A model generated the notes under the pieces. It was not told the DNA's origin, did not search any database, and worked only from the letters and a program-made list of their open reading frames with translations. Below, piece by piece: positions 30,432-39,026 of a stretch of 47,957 bases of DNA. Source of the DNA: Myxococcota bacterium (GTDB lineage Bacteria; Myxococcota_A; UBA796). The position numbers and the translations under genes were made by a program. The stretch covers positions 1 to 47,957 of the forward strand of contig JAQXDW010000059.1 in assembly GCA_029251165.1 (NCBI GenBank), written 5' to 3'. Each line of letters starts with the position of its first letter. The first letter of the stretch is position 1.

Positions 30432-32644
30432 CAGCGAGCGACTGCTGCCTCTACCCGCGTCTGCGCATCGCCCTCGAGCTGCCACTGCAGCTTGTTGAGC
30501 CCCTCGGCGAAGCCGCCGCTCTCGTAGTAGCCGCCCACCCGGGTGACCAGGGCACGGGCGTCGCTGCGGGACGAGATGATGTCGGCGACCATCTCGTTCT
30601 CCCAGCTGCTCGTCCAGCCGGTGATGCAGGTCGAGATCAGCCGGAAGGCGGTGCCCTGAGAGATCTGGGTGTAGTAGTGGTTCTTGTAGAACGTGTGCAC
30701 CGTGACCCACTGCGCACCGTTGATGTCGCCGGCGAGGGCGTGGGCGCCGATGGCATCGATGACCGCAACGTGATCGCCAGCAGACCGAGACTGGTTGAGG
30801 ATGGTGATGATGGTGTCTTCATCGCCGTTGAAGGTCGCTCCCTGTAGCAAGCGGCGGATCATGGCGATGCGCTGTCGCTGTGGGAGTGTCTGGACACGGC
30901 TGCGGTCCTCGCTGACCTGATCACGAATGGCGGCGTCCCCGCTCTGGGAGCTGGCGGTGCCAAAGTGTGTGCCCAGCCGAGCATCGTTGTCGAAGCTGAG
31001 ATCCCCCTCAAGCTTCAGCAGCCCCTGGTCATAGCCGCCGCCGTTGTACACCATCCCCAGCTCGGAGATCAGGACGTGGGCCTGAGACTCGCTGAGGCTG
31101 AGGTTGAGATCGATCTCACCCTTGGTGTTGACGAACTTCCGGGCGTAGAGGATGTCGATGATCATCGCCTCCTGGAACCCAACGGTAATGCCATCCAGGC
31201 AGCGTCGCAGGTAAGTCAGGGCGTTGGCCTGCGACATCTGGGCGTAGTAGTGCCGCTGAAAGAGGGTGCGAGTGGTGGTGTACTGAGAGAAGTTCATCGC
31301 CGAGAGGATGTCGAAGGCGTTCGCTGCATCGACAGTCGCCACAAGGCTCCCAGCGGCCAGGCTGCTGTTGAGGATGCGCAGCGTGGTGTCCTCATCGGCG
31401 TTCATCGCCACGCCGGACATGCAGCGACGAATGAGCTGCGCCCGTCGAGACGCGGGAAGGGCAGCGAGCTCGGCATCGGACATCTGGGCGACATCATCGC
31501 GGATGATGCCATCCTGACCCCAGCGGGACGGGCTCCAGGACAGCTCTCCGTCTAAGCCGGTGAGGTTTGAGCCTGCATCCATGTTGGGGCGAAGCCGCTC
31601 GGCGCTGAGGCCCTGGAGGTTGGACATGTTGTCGGACTGGGTGACGTCCCCCTGCAGGGTGTCGCCGGTCTCGCGGTAGGGATCGCGGCCGACCATGCCC
31701 TCGCTGACCAGCGCCTCGGTGCGCTCCCAGGTGTCGGCGCGCTCGGTGGCCATGTCCGCATCGAACCAGCGAGCCATGGCCAGATCCTGCATCGAGCGCG
31801 GCATGACGTCGGCGGGCAGGTGATGGAGATCGGCGATGTCGCTGTTCATGCGAGCGGCGGCCCGGTCGAACACACCCGCCATCGACATGAAGTCGGCCTC
31901 AAACTGCCCGATGTTCGCACCGTCCATGTGGGCGTAGTAGCTCTGGTAGACCCAGGCCTCCGCGCGGGGGAGATCGAAGCGAATGTGGGCCTGCATCGAG
32001 CGGACCAGAGACCACACAGAGCGGTACAGGTCGCCGGTGATCAGGTCGAGGGTGTCGTTCCAGGTCAGACCCCGATCGCTGGCGTCATCAAACGCGGTCT
32101 GCCAGTGCTCCTCCACGGTCCCGCCGCTGTCAGCAGCGCTGGCGTTGTCTTCGTAGATCTTGTCGAAGTAGCGAACACACTGCAGGACGTAGGAGGGGTA
32201 GTAGAAAGAGGATCCGCTGGCCTCCTGCATCTCTCCCTCGGTCACATAGCTGTAGACCTTGGCGAACCAGTAGCGGTGGTCCATCGGATCACCGCTCTCA
32301 GAGAGCATGGCATCGGCCCGAGTCTTCTGCCGCTCCCACTGGGCGTTGGCGGCGCTGTAGCGCTGGCTATAGACCGCCTGATCCTCGACGATGCCAGTGT
32401 TGGGGGGCCGCTCCTCGCTGCGGACCGGCGGGCTGCCGATGAGGTTGCCGCGCCCTCGCCAGGTCTGATCATCGTCGCTGTTCTCGAGCAGCTGCTGTGC
32501 GGCGCTGTTGCCCTGGAGCCCCTGCAGTCGCATCGCTGCGGACTGCCGACCGTTACCCTGAGGAGCACGATGAGGAGCGTCGACGCCAACCTCAGCATCG
32601 CTGTCGGTGCTGGAGTGCTGGTGTCGTTCTTGCTTATTGCTCAC
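30431..32644 (-). CDS. eCIS-cargo-like protein with DUF5995-like and annexin-like repeat regions
   Basis: GTG start with a GAAGG-type ribosome site; 737 residues, no signal peptide. Near residue 35 is M-R-L-Q-G-L-Q-G-N-S-A-A-Q-Q-L-L, close to the L-Q-R-x-x-G-N-x-A-V leader common in proteins encoded with extracellular contractile injection systems. The middle (about 130-300) resembles DUF5995 (L-I-T-G-D-L-Y-R-S-V, H-I-R-F-D-L-P-R-A, F-D-R-A-A-A-R-M-N). Two ~190-residue repeats follow, from about 400 and 590, sharing R-R-x-x-x-G...D-E-D-T...I-L-N-x-S and H-Y-Y-x-Q-x-S-Q. The G-D-E-D-T-I-I-T-I-L pattern recalls annexin repeats. No eCIS structural gene is in the window. Cargo or toxin status is inference. 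Confidence 0.75.
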   Translation of the reverse strand: MSNKQERHQHSSTDSDAEVGVDAPHRAPQGNGRQSAAMRLQGLQGNSAAQQLLENSDDDQTWRGRGNLIGSPPVRSEERPPNTGIVEDQAVYSQRYSAANAQWERQKTRADAMLSESGDPMDHRYWFAKVYSYVTEGEMQEASGSSFYYPSYVLQCVRYFDKIYEDNASAADSGGTVEEHWQTAFDDASDRGLTWNDTLDLITGDLYRSVWSLVRSMQAHIRFDLPRAEAWVYQSYYAHMDGANIGQFEADFMSMAGVFDRAAARMNSDIADLHHLPADVMPRSMQDLAMARWFDADMATERADTWERTEALVSEGMVGRDPYRETGDTLQGDVTQSDNMSNLQGLSAERLRPNMDAGSNLTGLDGELSWSPSRWGQDGIIRDDVAQMSDAELAALPASRRAQLIRRCMSGVAMNADEDTTLRILNSSLAAGSLVATVDAANAFDILSAMNFSQYTTTRTLFQRHYYAQMSQANALTYLRRCLDGITVGFQEAMIIDILYARKFVNTKGEIDLNLSLSESQAHVLISELGMVYNGGGYDQGLLKLEGDLSFDNDARLGTHFGTASSQSGDAAIRDQVSEDRSRVQTLPQRQRIAMIRRLLQGATFNGDEDTIITILNQSRSAGDHVAVIDAIGAHALAGDINGAQWVTVHTFYKNHYYTQISQGTAFRLISTCITGWTSSWENEMVADIISSRSDARALVTRVGGYYESGGFAEGLNKLQWQLEGDAQTRVEAAVAR

Positions 32645-33166
32645 TGTGCACCTTCAGAAGAGAACGCTGCGGCTTACTCAAGCATAGCCATTTAGATACT
32701 TCGTTGTGGTGAATCATTTGGACACCTTTGCTGAACAGTGTGCGCGGTTCGCCACAGATGGCGGTGACCACGCTGCTGAAGGGCACAATCCTTACGAGAA
32801 AAAAACCCACGACGGCAGCGTTCTTTCAACATTCAAATCCAACCTTTTACCGAGGAAGAATAGGGACATTAAAATTCTTCAACCTCAGCACTGACAGGAA
32901 TCTCAGGCCCTCTTCGGGAATCCCCTCGCTTGTCGTGCGGGTTTAGAACCACTCGTCCGCCACAACATCTGTTCTCCCCTCGGGTGAGAGGAACTGCTGC
33001 GCAGCTGCAGCGTGCTCTGAAACACAGGGCCTAAAAATAACTTAACGATTGGATATGTAACGAACAATCGGCCAGAGGCTCTGTCTTTCGCTGAAAATCA
33101 GGCTTAACGTGCCCGAGGTAGGGGTAGGGCATGGGGTATACAGTGGCTTGATGACATGGAGATGGC
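32645..33166. other. 522-bp divergent intergenic region between cargo-like and lipoxygenase genes
   Basis: I see no gene here. It is more AT-rich than the flanks, particularly 32800-32890 and 33025-33060 (AAAAATAACTTAACG), so promoters for both divergent genes probably lie inside. CGATTG...CAATCG (around 33047-33072) is a weak inverted repeat. No tRNA-like fold was found. Confidence 0.5.
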
Positions 33167-34882
33167 ATGAGCGCGATTTGTCTGGCTTCCAGAGACCCTG
33201 ACTCCAATGGGCGAATCTCACTCCTGAACAAAGCAAACCGTGAGTACCCATGGGACCACACTTTTATCCCTAATTATTCGATGCTGTACGAGCCGGGAAC
33301 AGAGCATCCAAAGCTCTGGCAGGCCCTCACTGCTGGCATGCTTGATGGAGTGCCCAAGGCCGAGATCCCCCAGCACGGCGGCGCCTACCTGGAGATGCGA
33401 CAGCGAACAGGCCTTCCCCCCATCAAGCGCCTCATCTCCGATCGCATCCGTGACTTCCTGGGCTCCTTTGCCAACGGAAGTCCGCTGCACTCTCCGAAGA
33501 GCTACGAGAACCTGTTCGGTGATTCCCCCCCTCCAGCAGCGGCGAAGCACTGGGCAGACGATGACTTCTTCGCCTGGCAGCGCCTCGCCGGGCCCAACCC
33601 CGTCATGCTCCAGCAGCTGAGCAGTCCGCCAGCGGAATTTGCCATCGACGATGACCGCCTTCCGGGCGCGCTGACCCTGTCGGGACTGGTGGCTTCCGGC
33701 GCGCTGTACCTGTGTGACTACGCCTACCTTGAGGGCATCCCCAGGCAGGTCCATGACGGCACTCAGGTGCACGCCCCGCCGGCCAAGGCTCTCTTTGCCA
33801 TGATCGATGGACGCCTCCAGCCGCTCGCCATCCAGCTGGGGCAGTCCGCAGCCCCCTCTACGGTCTTCACCCCGGCCGATGGCACCGGCTGGACCATGGC
33901 CAAGCTCGTGGTCCAGACCGCCGATCTCAACGTCCACGAGCTCATCACCCACCTCGCGCGAACCCACTTCACCCTCGAGGGTGTGGCGGTCGCCACCTCC
34001 CGCACCCTCTCCTGCCGCCACCCCATCCACGCGCTGCTGTGGCCCCACCTGCGCTTCCTCATCTTCAACAACTTTGAGGGACGCGAGCTGCTGCTCAACC
34101 CAACCGGCTGGGCAAGCGAGCTGCTGGCCGGTGGCATGGCCGGAAACCTCGAGCTCTTAGAGCGATCGCGGCTGGGATACCCCGAGCGTGACATCCCTCC
34201 GTGGGACATCGACAACTGGCACCTCCCCAAAGAGCTCGCAGCCCGCGGCGTCGACAACCCAGAGCAGCTCCCCGACTACCCCTTCCGCGACGACGGGCTG
34301 CTGATCTGGAAAGAAATTGGCGTGTTCGTGCGTGAGTATGTTCAGCACTTCTTTGTCGATGACGCGACGGTTCGAGACGATGAAGAAACCCAGAGCTGGG
34401 CGCGAGAGCTGGCCAGCAGCATGGGTGCCGGCCTGCGGGGGGTCAGCGGACAGCTTGCGGACCGCGAGGCACTCTCCGATCTCCTCCATCGGATCCTGTG
34501 GGCAAGCGGACCGCTCCACTCCGCGGTGAACTACCCGCAGTATGAGTACATGTCCTTTGTTCCCAACATGCCCGCAGGCCTGTATGACGCGCCATGGCAG
34601 CGCTCAGAGACCGTGGATGCCGCAAGCATCATGAAAATGCTTCCGCCCCCCGAGCAAGCCTCGCTGCAGCTCTTCACGGTCAAGGAGCTGACCTCGTTTC
34701 GCTATGACCGACTCGGCCACTACCCCACCGGGAGCTTCCCCCATGAGGTCATGCCGATCATCACTCGCTTTCAGGCGGCTCTTGAGCGCGCCAGCCGTGT
34801 GATCGAAGACGCTGATGCAGCGCGGCCCTGGCGGTATCCCTACCTACACCCAGCGCGCATTCTGAACTCGACGAGCATCTGA
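33167..34882 (+). CDS. Bacterial lipoxygenase (linoleate/arachidonate type)
   Basis: The 571-residue protein carries all five lipoxygenase iron ligands: His257 and His262 in V-H-E-L-I-T-H-L-A-R-T-H-F, His451 and Asn455 in L-H-S-A-V-N-Y-P-Q-Y-E-Y, and the C-terminal Ile571 (N-S-T-S-I). The family stretch S-C-R-H-P-I-H-A-L-L-W-P-H follows the first His pair. It oxygenates polyunsaturated fatty acids to hydroperoxides. No N-terminal signal peptide and no PLAT domain are visible, unlike the secreted Pseudomonas enzyme or eukaryotic enzymes. GGAGA lies six bases before the ATG. It is divergent from the eCIS-cargo-like gene; whether that matters is unknown. Confidence 0.93.
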   Translation: MSAICLASRDPDSNGRISLLNKANREYPWDHTFIPNYSMLYEPGTEHPKLWQALTAGMLDGVPKAEIPQHGGAYLEMRQRTGLPPIKRLISDRIRDFLGSFANGSPLHSPKSYENLFGDSPPPAAAKHWADDDFFAWQRLAGPNPVMLQQLSSPPAEFAIDDDRLPGALTLSGLVASGALYLCDYAYLEGIPRQVHDGTQVHAPPAKALFAMIDGRLQPLAIQLGQSAAPSTVFTPADGTGWTMAKLVVQTADLNVHELITHLARTHFTLEGVAVATSRTLSCRHPIHALLWPHLRFLIFNNFEGRELLLNPTGWASELLAGGMAGNLELLERSRLGYPERDIPPWDIDNWHLPKELAARGVDNPEQLPDYPFRDDGLLIWKEIGVFVREYVQHFFVDDATVRDDEETQSWARELASSMGAGLRGVSGQLADREALSDLLHRILWASGPLHSAVNYPQYEYMSFVPNMPAGLYDAPWQRSETVDAASIMKMLPPPEQASLQLFTVKELTSFRYDRLGHYPTGSFPHEVMPIITRFQAALERASRVIEDADAARPWRYPYLHPARILNSTSI

Positions 34883-34924
34883 TCCTCGTCGCTCTCTGGC
34901 GATGGATTCAGCGCAACAGGAGCA

Positions 34925-36982
34925 TCACTTGGACGCGGTGACGTCCCAGTCGATCTCGCACGAGCCACCGACACAGGCCAAGGTCTGTGCGCCCTGCCCC
35001 ATGTCCTCTGTCTCGAACGCAGAGAGCTGCGCGTAGTCGATCGCCGGGAAGACCGAGTCCCGCGCACGGAATTCGTCCTCGGTGATCTCCTCGTAGGGTG
35101 CAAGCGCGTACTTGCCGCCGTCGTAGGGCAGGAAGGAGAGCCCGGTGACCTCGTCGAAGTGCTCGTAGAGCCAGTCGCCGACGACATCCCACTCGTCCTC
35201 GCGGACATAGACCGTGGCGCTCTGGTTGTGGCCACGCTCCGAGCACCACGTGCGCATGATGTGGAGGTAGCGGTTGAGCTGCTCCAGGGCGGTCTCGTCG
35301 TCTCGGGTCATGCAGCCCTCGGGCGCCTTCACCGGGAATTCAACCACCCAGGTCGGGCAGTCAGCATCAGAACCATCCTGGTACTTCACGTCCTTAAACA
35401 CCGGCACGCCAGCGGCACGCACCAGGTGGAAGAGCGGGTCGTTGGCGCTGACCCGGACCCGACGGATGTAGTAGCGGGCAAACCGGGTGTGGAAGCCGCT
35501 GGCGCAGTCGACCGCCTGAGAGGAGTTGCCGCTGGGCTTGCCGCAGGTCACGGACGCCGGAACGGGAATGTTGAGGTGAGCAGCAGCCTGCGCAGCAGTC
35601 TCCAGCGCGATGCGGTTGAAGTGGGTCATCGCCTCAGGGTCGCCGGAGAGCACGGGGTTGTCGCAGTGACCGGTGATGTCGACCCCCAGCAGGCGATCTT
35701 CATCACAGTGCTGCTTCCACGCCGGGCGCAGATAGGGAAAGCGGGTAAACGAAGCCTGAATGGCACCGATCCAGGTCGCGATGCGGACCTTGTGCGCGAA
35801 CGTCTCTCGGGTGTCTTCTGCCCGCATGACCGCAGCGGAGAGGTTGCAGAACTGACCGCCGCCGCCCTCCCCTGTCCAGGGGTCGGTGGCCTTGGCGTAG
35901 CGCAGCAGGATCTCGCCGCAGGGGTTGCTGCGGAGGTCGCTGCGTCGCTCGCGCTTTCGCTGGGAGGGCACCATGTAGAAGCCGCGCTCGCCAGAGCCGC
36001 TGTTGCGGAGCGCCGTCCACTCCCGGTCAAAGAGCGGCCGCGACGGCTTGCTCGCCCAGAAGGCCGAGATGTTCGCCATGTAGCGACACGCCGGGAAGGC
36101 TCCCCGTCGCCAGTCCTTGGCGTGGCGCATCGCGTCGTCCTCGGGATCGCTGAAGCAGATCAGCGCCGCCCGCCGGACCCCGCCAGCCTTGACGATCTCA
36201 CCGACCATACAGGCGATGTCGCTGACCTCGACGGAGGTGAGCTGGCGACCAGCAGCCGCGTCGACGCTCTGCTGGCAGAACTCCAGAAGGAGCCGCAGCG
36301 GCTTAGGCCCCGATGCCCGCCCCCCCTTGGTCTTGCAGCGAGCGCCCTCAGGCCGGATCAAGGCGTAGTCAAAGTTGACCGTGTGTCCCTTCCACATGTG
36401 GGTCAGGCCATCGAAGACCGCGTCCGCCCAGCCATCGGTGGAGTCTGCGACCGTGTAGTCGATGACCTCGCCGGACCGGAGGGCGACCACCGGGAGGTTG
36501 CTGACAAACTCTCGCTCGACGGAGTAGCCAACACCGGTGCCCATCATCAGGATGTAGAGCATCTCTGAGAACGCCCGCAGGTTGTCCAGCGGCAGAAACG
36601 AGCAGTTGTAGATCATCGTGTTGTCGCGCTCGGCAGCAGAGCCTGCAGACCACAGCGCTCGCATCGAGGGCAGCGTTCCCATGTCCAGCATGCCCGACCG
36701 GATCTCGCGGAGGACCCACGCCGGAACCTCTCGGTTGCGGGCGATGAAGTCGACGTAGCGATCCACAGCCTCCGGGAAGCGCTCCCGCCGGCCGACGTCC
36801 TCGCGCCAGCGGAGGTAGGAGCGTGTGACCACGAAGCGAGAGAGGGCGTTGGGGTAGCCCTGAAAATCAGTGTGGCTGGGCGTGCCGTCACCATCGTCAG
36901 GCAGCACTGCGCTGGGAAGCGCTTCGGAGGCGGGCGTGAAGAGATCGTCTTCAGTTACCTGATTCTCATACTCAACGGTCAT
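34925..36982 (-). CDS. nrdJ: Adenosylcobalamin-dependent ribonucleoside-triphosphate reductase (class II)
   Basis: ATG 36982 (M-T-V-E-Y-E-N-Q-V) gives 685 residues; the longer frame to 37126 runs through the promoter. It matches the monomeric Lactobacillus-type RTPR: Y-N-C-S-F-L-P-L-D-N (first redox Cys), R-S-N-P-C-G-E-I-L-L (thiyl-radical Cys), Q-F-C-N-L-S (second redox Cys) and a C-terminal shuttle pair C-V-G-G-S-C. It makes dNTPs from NTPs without needing oxygen, using coenzyme B12. I looked for a cobalamin riboswitch in the leader and saw none; instead two NrdR-like boxes adjoin a TTGACA -35 element. Confidence 0.93.
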   Translation of the reverse strand: MTVEYENQVTEDDLFTPASEALPSAVLPDDGDGTPSHTDFQGYPNALSRFVVTRSYLRWREDVGRRERFPEAVDRYVDFIARNREVPAWVLREIRSGMLDMGTLPSMRALWSAGSAAERDNTMIYNCSFLPLDNLRAFSEMLYILMMGTGVGYSVEREFVSNLPVVALRSGEVIDYTVADSTDGWADAVFDGLTHMWKGHTVNFDYALIRPEGARCKTKGGRASGPKPLRLLLEFCQQSVDAAAGRQLTSVEVSDIACMVGEIVKAGGVRRAALICFSDPEDDAMRHAKDWRRGAFPACRYMANISAFWASKPSRPLFDREWTALRNSGSGERGFYMVPSQRKRERRSDLRSNPCGEILLRYAKATDPWTGEGGGGQFCNLSAAVMRAEDTRETFAHKVRIATWIGAIQASFTRFPYLRPAWKQHCDEDRLLGVDITGHCDNPVLSGDPEAMTHFNRIALETAAQAAAHLNIPVPASVTCGKPSGNSSQAVDCASGFHTRFARYYIRRVRVSANDPLFHLVRAAGVPVFKDVKYQDGSDADCPTWVVEFPVKAPEGCMTRDDETALEQLNRYLHIMRTWCSERGHNQSATVYVREDEWDVVGDWLYEHFDEVTGLSFLPYDGGKYALAPYEEITEDEFRARDSVFPAIDYAQLSAFETEDMGQGAQTLACVGGSCEIDWDVTASK

Positions 36983-37103
36983 GTGACGCTCTGCAATGCG
37001 GGGAGAACATGGGGAGATTGCGAAGGACGAAGCGCTCAGGTGGAGCATGCCAAGGGATTGGCAGCGCTGAGCAAGGTGGGTGGCACCGGTGTGCTGCTGT
37101 CCA

Positions 37104-37131
37104 GTTTTATAGGAGTTCGAATCCATGTCAA
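37104..37131 (-). promoter_or_regulatory. Sigma70-type promoter of nrdJ
   Basis: On the minus strand TTGACA (37131-37126) is a perfect -35. TATAAAAC (37111-37104) supplies a -10: TATAAA at 14 bp or TAAAAC at 16 bp spacing. Transcription would start near 37095, giving a ~115-base leader to ATG 36982. Confidence 0.55.
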
Positions 37132-37178
37132 CCGCCTATATGGTGCCCTCCGCCACTCTCGAACACTATATGCAGGCC
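37131..37178. promoter_or_regulatory. Two tandem NrdR-like boxes, 32 bp apart
   Basis: Against the consensus ACACWATATATWGTGT, the stretch 37163-37178 (ACACTATATGCAGGCC) matches at 11 of 16 positions and 37131-37146 (ACCGCCTATATGGTGC) at 10 of 16. The starts are 32 bp apart, about three helical turns, which is the usual spacing of NrdR box pairs. They abut the -35 element of nrdJ, the expected place for repression by NrdR-(d)ATP. Confidence 0.6.
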
Positions 37179-37253
37179 ATTGACCGCATCAGCTCTTGCA
37201 GGATCCGCTTCCGATGGGAAACGCCGCCCTTCCGTCCGCGCCTGATGCCGCCA

Positions 37254-37276
37254 TTTTTTTTCTGCACAGAAAAAAA
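37254..37276. repeat. AT-rich palindrome T8-CTG-CA-CAG-A7
   Basis: Eight T, CTG, CA, CAG, seven A form an almost perfect palindrome in otherwise GC-rich DNA, between the HTTM operon end and the nrdJ promoter. It could act as a weak bidirectional terminator for the HTTM transcript or as a protein-binding or UP-like element. Confidence 0.45.
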
Positions 37277-37386
37277 CACAGTCCACATCGCCCCGCCTCT
37301 CGCCGAGGAGCCATCGAGACCACATCAATCAAAATCAAGGATATACCTTCAATACCTTCACGCACCGCGTTGAATTGAGAGATCCC

Positions 37387-38373
37387 TCAGTCCGAGAGTC
37401 GCTCGATCGGCGCGCTGGGAAGCCGGCTGTGGCGTGGGCCGAGCCAGCGCCTCCAAGCCGCTCGAAGCTCATCGGGATGAAAGAGACAGGGGTAGAAGGC
37501 CAGAGCGAGCGGACTGTAGACCCCAACTTCCATCATGAGCCAGATGCCAAGGTGCATGCCCAGACCAACGAGCACAAATCCATTCCGTACGGGGAGTCGG
37601 TTGAAGGCCGCGCGAAGACGGCCTGCTCGGCTGCGGGTGCTGCGAGAGTACAGCGCCAGGAACACCAGACCAGGTCCGAGGTTCTCAAACAGCCAGGAGA
37701 CCAGCGTAGCCACCTGAGTGAACGGAAAGACCACGCCCCACAGCGCCATGAAGTCCCAGCGGTTCCAGATGGGGGTGTTGAGGGCATAGTAGAGCGCACG
37801 CAGATCCCCCCCAGGATGCCAGTGCGTGCTGACCTTGTAGTAGCCAGCGACCTGATAGAGCAGGAGCAGCTGGAAGATGATCAGGTAGCGCGGCCAGGCG
37901 GCGACCATCACGACGGGCCGCCACTGCTTGGTGCGTAGCCTGGCGGTCAGCGAGAGTGTGGCGTCTGAGCGAGCGAGGACCAACAGCCACAGCGCGTTGT
38001 GGAGCAGCTGATCCTGCCCACCGCCGGCCTGCCCGCTGGAGGCCAGGGCGAGGTGGCACTGGAGGCTGATCAGCGCCGAGATCCGTGGAAAGACCCCCAA
38101 AATCAGGGTGATTGTTGTGACCACAATCGTGGCCAGGAGGCCATTGACCACCGTGAACGTGTGCCCACCAAGCAGCGCCATCAGCCCCTTGGTCTTCAGA
38201 ATTGTGCGGTAGCCCCCGTCGGTATGCTCCACCCAGATGAAGCCTCGGTTGGGGATGTCGTGCACCAGCATCATCACCATGCACAGGCCGACCGCGATGC
38301 GAAACAGGGCCACCGGCTCGGCGGTCTCCTGCCTCGACCAAAACGCCACCCATGCCTTCCAGGAAGACCTCAC
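37387..38373 (-). CDS. HTTM-domain membrane protein (vitamin K-dependent gamma-carboxylase-like)
   Basis: The 328-residue protein has several membrane helices and the HTTM (PF05090-type) pattern: E-P-V-A-L-F-R-I-A-V-G, L-L-H-N-A-L-W-L-L-V-L, L-L-L-L-Y-Q-V-A-G-Y-Y-K-V-S-T-H-W-H-P-G-G and W-L-F-E-N-L-G-P. HTTM is the membrane part shared with gamma-glutamyl carboxylase; bacterial members lack a known substrate. ATG overlaps the partner gene stop by four bases, so the pair is co-translated. Confidence 0.85.
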   Translation of the reverse strand: MRSSWKAWVAFWSRQETAEPVALFRIAVGLCMVMMLVHDIPNRGFIWVEHTDGGYRTILKTKGLMALLGGHTFTVVNGLLATIVVTTITLILGVFPRISALISLQCHLALASSGQAGGGQDQLLHNALWLLVLARSDATLSLTARLRTKQWRPVVMVAAWPRYLIIFQLLLLYQVAGYYKVSTHWHPGGDLRALYYALNTPIWNRWDFMALWGVVFPFTQVATLVSWLFENLGPGLVFLALYSRSTRSRAGRLRAAFNRLPVRNGFVLVGLGMHLGIWLMMEVGVYSPLALAFYPCLFHPDELRAAWRRWLGPRHSRLPSAPIERLSD

Positions 38374-39026
38374 CGGTGCGGGCTTAAGCTCAAGATGAGC
38401 TCTCGTGTGAATTCACCCTCAGGACGCTCTCCACGCTGGGTCTTCTTTGGACCGAGCGTGGTCTGCACGTGGAAGCGCAAGCGGATCTTGTCCGCCTCAG
38501 GGAAGTCAGATGCCGCCATTCCTGCTATCCATCCAGCAAATTTTCGATACTGCCTCTTCTTGTGTGGCTGACTGATGAAGAAGACCTTGTTGCGGTATCG
38601 CTCGCTGTTCAGGCGCCGGTGGTTCCAGCGCACATCTGGATCTTGGGTGATGTAGATCGTCTCCCACTCCTCCTCGTCCTGCAGGATGTCGATGAAGAGT
38701 CGCGAGACCTTACGCTGCGGAATGGCAAACAGGGGCCAGTCCTGGGCGGTGCCACAATAGCGAACGTATGGGCGAAGGGGACGGGTGAGCTTCTTGCGAA
38801 TGGTGCCGAGCTGCTGAAAGCCATCCCAGAGGGCTTCTTCCAGTGAGTCTGGTGTGTGCTCGATGCCCATCCCAGAGAGCATGTCCGCCCAGGCAACCAG
38901 CTCAGCCTGAGCCATCGGAAGATCCCACAACGAGCGACGAAGAAACATCGACGGGTTTGGAGTCGCCAGCAGCATCAGTGCAGCGAGGTGGATCGTGATG
39001 AGAATGGCACGAAAGTGAGCGTTCAC
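38370..39026 (-). CDS. HTTM partner protein with N-terminal membrane anchor
   Basis: GTG 39026 has GAGAAG upstream; 218 residues. A hydrophobic N-terminus (I-L-I-T-I-H-L-A-A-L-M-L-L-A) may be a signal or anchor. The rest is soluble, basic and Trp/Arg-rich (W-E-T-I-Y-I-T-Q-D-P-D-V-R-W-N-H). Similar small proteins commonly sit next to HTTM genes in Myxococcota, as far as I recall. Probably a membrane complex partner; function unknown. Confidence 0.7.
   Translation of the reverse strand: MNAHFRAILITIHLAALMLLATPNPSMFLRRSLWDLPMAQAELVAWADMLSGMGIEHTPDSLEEALWDGFQQLGTIRKKLTRPLRPYVRYCGTAQDWPLFAIPQRKVSRLFIDILQDEEEWETIYITQDPDVRWNHRRLNSERYRNKVFFISQPHKKRQYRKFAGWIAGMAASDFPEADKIRLRFHVQTTLGPKKTQRGERPEGEFTRELILSLSPHR

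Larger units (their letters stand above)
36983..37386. other. 404-bp leader and promoter region of nrdJ
   Basis: This gap holds the nrdJ promoter, two NrdR-like boxes and an AT-only palindrome, annotated separately. No gene, and no B12-riboswitch core that I can recognise. The frame that would extend nrdJ to 37126 overlaps the -10/-35 elements and is unlikely to be translated. Confidence 0.6.

Noticed and set aside
36983..37126. Extension of nrdJ to 37126
   Set aside because: It would translate the promoter; homologues begin near M-T-V-E-Y.
37100..37150. tRNA-like T-loop (GTTCGAATCC) upstream of nrdJ
   Set aside because: The flanking bases do not pair as a T-stem, and no acceptor or anticodon arm fits.
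36983..37386. Cobalamin riboswitch before the B12-dependent reductase
   Set aside because: I could not find the B12-box core or the expected multi-helix layout; a covariance search (Rfam RF00174) would settle it.
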